The notes beneath the pieces were generated by a model. That model was not told the DNA's origin and ran no database searches. It saw nothing but the letters and a program-made list of their open reading frames with translations. A stretch of DNA of 16,480 nucleotides from Chloroflexota bacterium (GTDB taxonomy: Bacteria > Chloroflexota > Anaerolineae > B4-G1). Position numbers and translations under genes: made by a program. The number at the start of each line of letters is the position of its first letter. The stretch's first letter is position 1. Shown here in pieces: positions 13,176-16,480 of the stretch. The stretch spans positions 1-16,480 of the forward strand of contig DSAR01000359.1 in NCBI GenBank assembly GCA_011046405.1, given 5' to 3'.

Positions 13176-16091
13176 ATGTCCAGGAAAACGCGATACCTGC
13201 TCATCGGGCCCTTGGCTATCCTGTTCTTGGGGTTCTGGGGCATGTGGAGCGCCGTCCACGTTGCGGCCAGCGACCCCGTTTTGCTCACAGCGACCGCCAG
13301 CCCCTCACCGACCAGCACACCCACACCCACCCGGACCTCTACACCGACCAGAACACATACGCCCACGCCGACCCATACACGTACTAACACGCCGACTCAC
13401 ACACCAACGGCTACCCCCACGCCAACGGCCACTTTCACGCCATCGCCCACGCCCACAGAGCCGTTGCCCCGGGCCACCCCGCCGCCGGTGCGCCGCGGCA
13501 CAGCGACGCCGGCGCCTTCCCCTCCCGCCGATTGTCCCGTCTGCCCCGCTTGCCCCTGTCCCATAGCGGGCGTGGACTGCCCGGCCTGCCCGCCGGTGCC
13601 GATTTTCCACATCGAGGCCGATGGAAGTTGGGACCTGGCCCGCCTGCCCTTTGCCGGGGAAACTCAAGACGCGGTCTACAATCTGACCCGCCGCCGGGGG
13701 CGCGATATGGCCCCGTCCCTCTCGCCCCACGGCGGACAATGGATCGCTTTCCAATCTGACCGGCATGGCCAATGGGACATCTACACCATGGACCTCTACG
13801 GCCGCCACCAGACCCGACAGACCACGCACCCGGCGCACGACGTCGCGCCCACATGGTCCCCCAAGTGCGCCGTCGTGGGCACGACTTGTGTCACCGGCAC
13901 ACTGGTCTTCCAATCCGAGCGCGAGGGGAACTGGGACCTGTTCCGACTCGACGTCGGTACCAGCCGCGCGCCGGTCCAACTCACGAGCGACGGGGGAAAT
14001 AACGTCAACCCCGTTTGGCGACCCGACGCTTCGGCGCTGGCCTTCCAATCCGACCGGCATGGCAATTGGGATCTCTTCCTAATCAATCCCGATGGCAGCG
14101 ACGAGCGGCAATTGAGCAACGATCCCGCCGACGAGATTGAGCCCGCCTGGTCGCCCGACGGGCGGGCCATCGCCTACGTCTCCAACCGCCGCGGCGACTG
14201 GGACCTGTACGTCGACTACCTGAGCGGTGGATTGCCCTTTTACCTGACCCGCGACGATGGCGACAACCGCCGCCCCGTCTGGTCCCCGGATAGTCAATGG
14301 ATCGCGTTCCAATCCAACCGGGATGGTCAGTGGGACATCTACGCCTATGGCATTTACGCCCGCGTGTTACGCCGCTTGACCAACGACCCTGCCGACGACG
14401 AAGCCCCCACGTGGAACTGCGACGGTTCCCGCGTGATCTTTCATTCCGACCGGGACGGTGAAGCCAAACTTTACGCCGTCGCCCTGAACGACCCACGAGA
14501 CATCGTCCGTCTGACCAAGCAGGGAAGTGGGGAACAAATGATTCCCGAACGCTTCCCAATCTGGCAACCATCGACGACGACCGACGGATTGAGCCTGGCG
14601 AACGCCCTGCCCAGCCAAGCACAAATCGCCTCGCCCACGTCCACGCCGGTGGAGATGGAGCCATTCACCCCGCCAGCGGCGTCTATAGCGCTGCCGAGCG
14701 CCACCCCCGCGATCCACGCTGGCGCGACCTCCGCCCCCATTCCAACTCCGCCCGTCGATTGCCCGGCTTGTCCGGCCTGTCCTTGCCCCCCGGTGAGTGT
14801 GGACTGCCCGACCTGCCCACCAGCGCCGATCTTCCACACCAACGCCGACGGAGATTGGGACCTGGCGCGCCTGCCCTTTGCCAGGGAAACCCAAGACGCG
14901 GTCTACAATCTGACCCGCCGCCGGGGGCGCGATCTGGCCCCGGCCTTCTCCCCCCATAGCGGGCAGTGGATCGCGTTCCAATCCGAGCGGGACGGTCATT
15001 GGGACATCTACACCATGGACATCTACGGCCGCTATCAGACACGGCAGACCGAGCACCCGGCGCACGACGTCGCGCCCGTCTGGTCACCGGCGTGCGTGCC
15101 CGTGAGCGAGACGTGCGTCGCCGGCGTGCTGGCCTTCCAATCCGACCGCGAGGGGAACTGGGATCTGTTTCGGCTCGACGTCGGCGCCGGCCGCCCTCCA
15201 ATTCAGCTTACGAGCAACGAGGCGGATGACGTCAACCCTTCCTGGAAACCGGATGGCTCGGCGCTGGTCTTCCAATCGAACCGGGCGGGCCATTGGGATA
15301 TCTTCACGATCAATTCCGACGGCAGCGACGAGCGCCAACGGACCGACGATCCCGCCGACGAGATGGACCCCACCTGGTCGCCCAACGGCCTGGCTATCGC
15401 CTACGTGTCCAATCGCTGGGGCAATTGGGATCTGTATCTCCTCAACCCGAACAGCAACGAAGCCCAACAACTGACCCAGGGCGCCGGCAGCAACCTGTCG
15501 CCAGCGTGGTCGCCCGATGGGCGAAAGATCGCTTTCCAATCCAATCGCAGCGGCGATTGGGACATTTACGTCTACGGCGCCGTCTCCGGCGACTTGCGCC
15601 GCCTGACCGAGCATCCCGCCAACGACCAGGCCCCCACGTGGAACTGCGATGGCTCGCGCGTGCTTTTCCATTCCGACCGCGATGGTTATGACAACGTCTA
15701 TTCCGTATCGGTGAATGACCCGGACGACGTGGTGCAACTGACCAATCAGGACAGCCAAGAACGAACCCCTCTCTGGTTTCCATCCTCGGAGAAAGGCAGC
15801 CGAGCCATGGCGCCGGAATTGGCACAACAGGTTGAGAGCAAGACGGTCCCGACGATCGCGGCGCAAGAGACGCCGACCGGTACCATCCCGGTCGAGGAGA
15901 CCGCTACCCCATTGCCAACACCCTCCCCGACCCGGACCAGCCCGCCAGCCACCGAGCAGCCCACAGAGACAACGCCATCGTCGCTCAACTGGTCCGACCT
16001 GGTCATCACCGTGAGCTTGATCATGGTCGCCACCTTCGTCATCTGGCTCGTGAGCGCCCGCAGGCGCGCCCAGGAACAATCGAGAGAATAA
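13176..16091 (+). CDS. Surface-anchored protein with two seven-bladed PD40/TolB-like propellers
   Basis: 971 residues. ATG 13176 is preferred over the in-frame ATG at 13152, because AAGGAG lies six bases before it and the protein then begins with a basic stretch and a hydrophobic signal segment (about 7-30). Residues 36-115 are a Thr/Pro spacer. Two copies of one module follow (119-464 and 528-868), joined by another Pro/Thr linker. Each module opens with a six-Cys motif of the form CPxCPxCPCP-x5-CPxCP, then seven repeats built on FQSDRxGxWDIY, i.e. seven propeller blades. Blade 3 carries an insert with two Cys that could form a disulfide. A last Thr/Pro spacer leads to one C-terminal membrane helix (about 942-959) and a basic tail. 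The protein is probably exported and displayed on the outer face. PD40 propellers bind proteins or peptides; no enzyme domain is seen. The ligand is unknown. Confidence 0.9.
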   Translation: MSRKTRYLLIGPLAILFLGFWGMWSAVHVAASDPVLLTATASPSPTSTPTPTRTSTPTRTHTPTPTHTRTNTPTHTPTATPTPTATFTPSPTPTEPLPRATPPPVRRGTATPAPSPPADCPVCPACPCPIAGVDCPACPPVPIFHIEADGSWDLARLPFAGETQDAVYNLTRRRGRDMAPSLSPHGGQWIAFQSDRHGQWDIYTMDLYGRHQTRQTTHPAHDVAPTWSPKCAVVGTTCVTGTLVFQSEREGNWDLFRLDVGTSRAPVQLTSDGGNNVNPVWRPDASALAFQSDRHGNWDLFLINPDGSDERQLSNDPADEIEPAWSPDGRAIAYVSNRRGDWDLYVDYLSGGLPFYLTRDDGDNRRPVWSPDSQWIAFQSNRDGQWDIYAYGIYARVLRRLTNDPADDEAPTWNCDGSRVIFHSDRDGEAKLYAVALNDPRDIVRLTKQGSGEQMIPERFPIWQPSTTTDGLSLANALPSQAQIASPTSTPVEMEPFTPPAASIALPSATPAIHAGATSAPIPTPPVDCPACPACPCPPVSVDCPTCPPAPIFHTNADGDWDLARLPFARETQDAVYNLTRRRGRDLAPAFSPHSGQWIAFQSERDGHWDIYTMDIYGRYQTRQTEHPAHDVAPVWSPACVPVSETCVAGVLAFQSDREGNWDLFRLDVGAGRPPIQLTSNEADDVNPSWKPDGSALVFQSNRAGHWDIFTINSDGSDERQRTDDPADEMDPTWSPNGLAIAYVSNRWGNWDLYLLNPNSNEAQQLTQGAGSNLSPAWSPDGRKIAFQSNRSGDWDIYVYGAVSGDLRRLTEHPANDQAPTWNCDGSRVLFHSDRDGYDNVYSVSVNDPDDVVQLTNQDSQERTPLWFPSSEKGSRAMAPELAQQVESKTVPTIAAQETPTGTIPVEETATPLPTPSPTRTSPPATEQPTETTPSSLNWSDLVITVSLIMVATFVIWLVSARRRAQEQSRE
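13300..13460 (+). repeat. Low-complexity Thr/Pro-coding tract
   Basis: A C- and A-rich strand made of degenerate repeats of ACNCCNACN-type units that encode the Thr-Pro spacer after the signal segment. Such tracts expand and shrink by slippage and are typical wall-spanning spacers in surface proteins. Confidence 0.75.
13530..15777 (+). repeat. Internal duplication of the Cys-motif plus propeller module
   Basis: Copy A runs 13530-14565 and copy B 14757-15777. The offset is 1227 bp over most of the length and falls to 1212 bp near the end, so copy A has a net 15-bp excess there. The longest identical block I found is 42 bp (13665-13706 and 14892-14933). Protein similarity continues through all seven blades. 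The high DNA identity in patches suggests a fairly recent duplication or ongoing gene conversion. Confidence 0.9.
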
Positions 16092-16107
16092 CCACACCCG
16101 GCACTTT

Positions 16108-16143
16108 CTCAGTAAGTAGGGCAATGCCCCCCAGTTTATTGAG
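16108..16143. repeat. Nested inverted repeat after the propeller gene, possible terminator
   Basis: An inner stem GGGC-AAT-GCCC (16119-16129) is enclosed by CTCAGTAA (16108-16115) and TTATTGAG (16136-16143), which pair with one G-U. It lies 16 bp after the propeller stop, so it could end that transcript, although no clean T-run follows. The GTAGGGC start recalls the hairpin at 6342-6364. Confidence 0.4.
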
Positions 16144-16221
16144 ATGATAACACAGGGATTTCGTAGCAAGTCGCAGGCGTAAGCCGCCCCAAAGGCTCAG
16201 AACGCTCGCAGGTGAACTCAA

Positions 16222-16310
16222 GGAAAACGAAGCCGGGGTTGATGCGCGTGATAAACCGCACAGCGAGCAACCGCGTGCGTCTAAACCCCCTTGGATTTGC
16301 TTCGTTTTCC
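16222..16310. other. Long imperfect stem-loop of unknown role
   Basis: Perfect 12-bp arms GGAAAACGAAGC (16222-16233) and GCTTCGTTTTCC (16299-16310) enclose further pairing. CGGGGTT pairs with AACCCCC apart from one position, after an 8-base bulge, and GATGCGCG pairs with CGTGCGTC using two G-U pairs. The predicted fold is an 89-nt hairpin with a loop of about 25 bases. Two short open frames cross it on the - strand, but they lack a ribosome binding site and recognisable domains. It could be a structured RNA or a second kind of small repeated element. I saw no gene in the rest of 16092-16326. Confidence 0.55.
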
Positions 16311-16326
16311 CACACACCCACATCTT

Positions 16327-16355
16327 TTGCGCAGGCGGTAGAAAACAGGTATACT
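16327..16355 (+). promoter_or_regulatory. Promoter of the interrupted gene at the window end
   Basis: TTGCGC (16327-16332), a 17-bp spacer and TATACT (16350-16355). Transcription would start near 16362 and give a leader of about 40 nt to ATG 16404. Confidence 0.6.
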
Positions 16356-16403
16356 ACATAGAACCTATCCCGGACGAGCCGGAACCAATAAGGGAGGCTT
16401 CGT

Positions 16404-16430
16404 ATGCAAAATTCTTGCACAAAAAACTAA
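16404..16430 (+). pseudogene. Start of a gene cut after eight codons by the repeat element
   Basis: ATG 16404 has a good ribosome binding site (AGGGAGG, 16391-16397) and an upstream promoter, but the frame reads only MQNSCTKN before TAA at 16428-16430. That TAA is the first three bases of the element that starts here, so a functional gene was probably interrupted by the insertion. The remainder, if it survives, lies beyond the window. An alternative is a genuine tiny leader peptide. The product cannot be identified from eight residues. Confidence 0.5.
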
Positions 16431-16480
16431 ACTGCTCAGCCTAGCGTCCGTTTGCAGCGGATGGGCGGGGGCCCCCACTC
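16428..16480 (-). mobile_element. Second copy of the MITE-like element, inverted and cut by the window end
   Basis: Compared with the reverse complement of the element at 11774-11858, the first 21 or so positions match at about 17, including a terminal TAA(A)CTGCT, and the next 32 bp (16445-16476) are identical. The similarity begins at the element terminus, so this is a second family member and not a chance shared motif. Its far end and target duplication are outside the window. Confidence 0.8.

Noticed and set aside
12375..13259. 294-codon antisense frame opposite the carboxylate-amine ligase
   Set aside because: The ligase frame has clear family motifs and a promoter; the antisense frame has neither.
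13305..16169. Several long antisense open frames opposite the propeller gene (up to 361 codons)
   Set aside because: They mirror the biased, repeated + strand coding sequence, have no ribosome binding sites or domains, and are repeated because the underlying module is duplicated.
16039..16420. Two - strand open frames of 94 codons between the propeller gene and the window end
   Set aside because: Overlapping frames, no ribosome binding site, and one crosses the promoter and start of the interrupted gene; the region looks like structured or repeated non-coding DNA.

Overview
The window is about 16.5 kb of GC-rich bacterial chromosome with short spacers and genes on both strands. Several features fit a Chloroflexota genome of the Anaerolineae/Caldilineae type: a large surface protein with long Thr/Pro spacers and internally repeated propellers, stand-alone GXXEEEY-type carboxylate-amine ligase, receiver domains ending in a K-G rather than K-P motif, and an ABC-2 exporter operon with no periplasmic adaptor. 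This assignment is an inference from gene style; there is no rRNA or marker gene in the window.

Layout. Positions 1-3487 (+) form a signalling block: the 3' end of a receiver-domain protein, a PLP-dependent threonine synthase-like enzyme fused to a C-terminal receiver domain, and a cytosolic receiver-histidine kinase. A convergent EamA/DMT-type transporter follows (3517-4443, -), then a small membrane-anchored protein of unknown function (4690-5256, +).

Positions 5297-10506 (-) are a five-gene operon read right to left: TetR repressor, two ABC-2 permeases, two ABC ATPases. It resembles the YbhF/YbhS/YbhR exporter with its CecR regulator, but the ATPases are separate genes. It starts at a promoter with perfect consensus -35 and -10 boxes and a 17-bp spacer, embedded in an array of TetR-type half-sites that includes a 42-bp palindrome with 18-bp arms. 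A good rho-independent terminator (10629-10654) closes the preceding CPBP/CAAX-type membrane protease gene (10682-11638, -), which has its own recognisable promoter overlapped by a further palindrome.

Positions 11774-11858 are an 85-bp MITE-like insertion with 8-bp terminal inverted repeats and a perfect 10-bp target duplication. It lies just upstream of an extended -10 promoter for a GCS2/YbdK-like carboxylate-amine ligase (11925-13031, +). Then comes a 971-residue secreted, C-terminally anchored protein with two seven-bladed PD40/TolB-like propellers (13176-16091, +).

The last 390 bases hold no intact gene. They contain a hairpin, a long imperfect stem-loop (16222-16310), and a promoter, ribosome binding site and start codon whose reading frame is cut after eight codons by a second, inverted copy of the MITE-like element, which runs off the window end.

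The items most worth following up are the PLP enzyme-receiver fusion in its two-component setting, the small inverted-repeat element family with two copies 4.6 kb apart, and the dense repressor array on the exporter operon.
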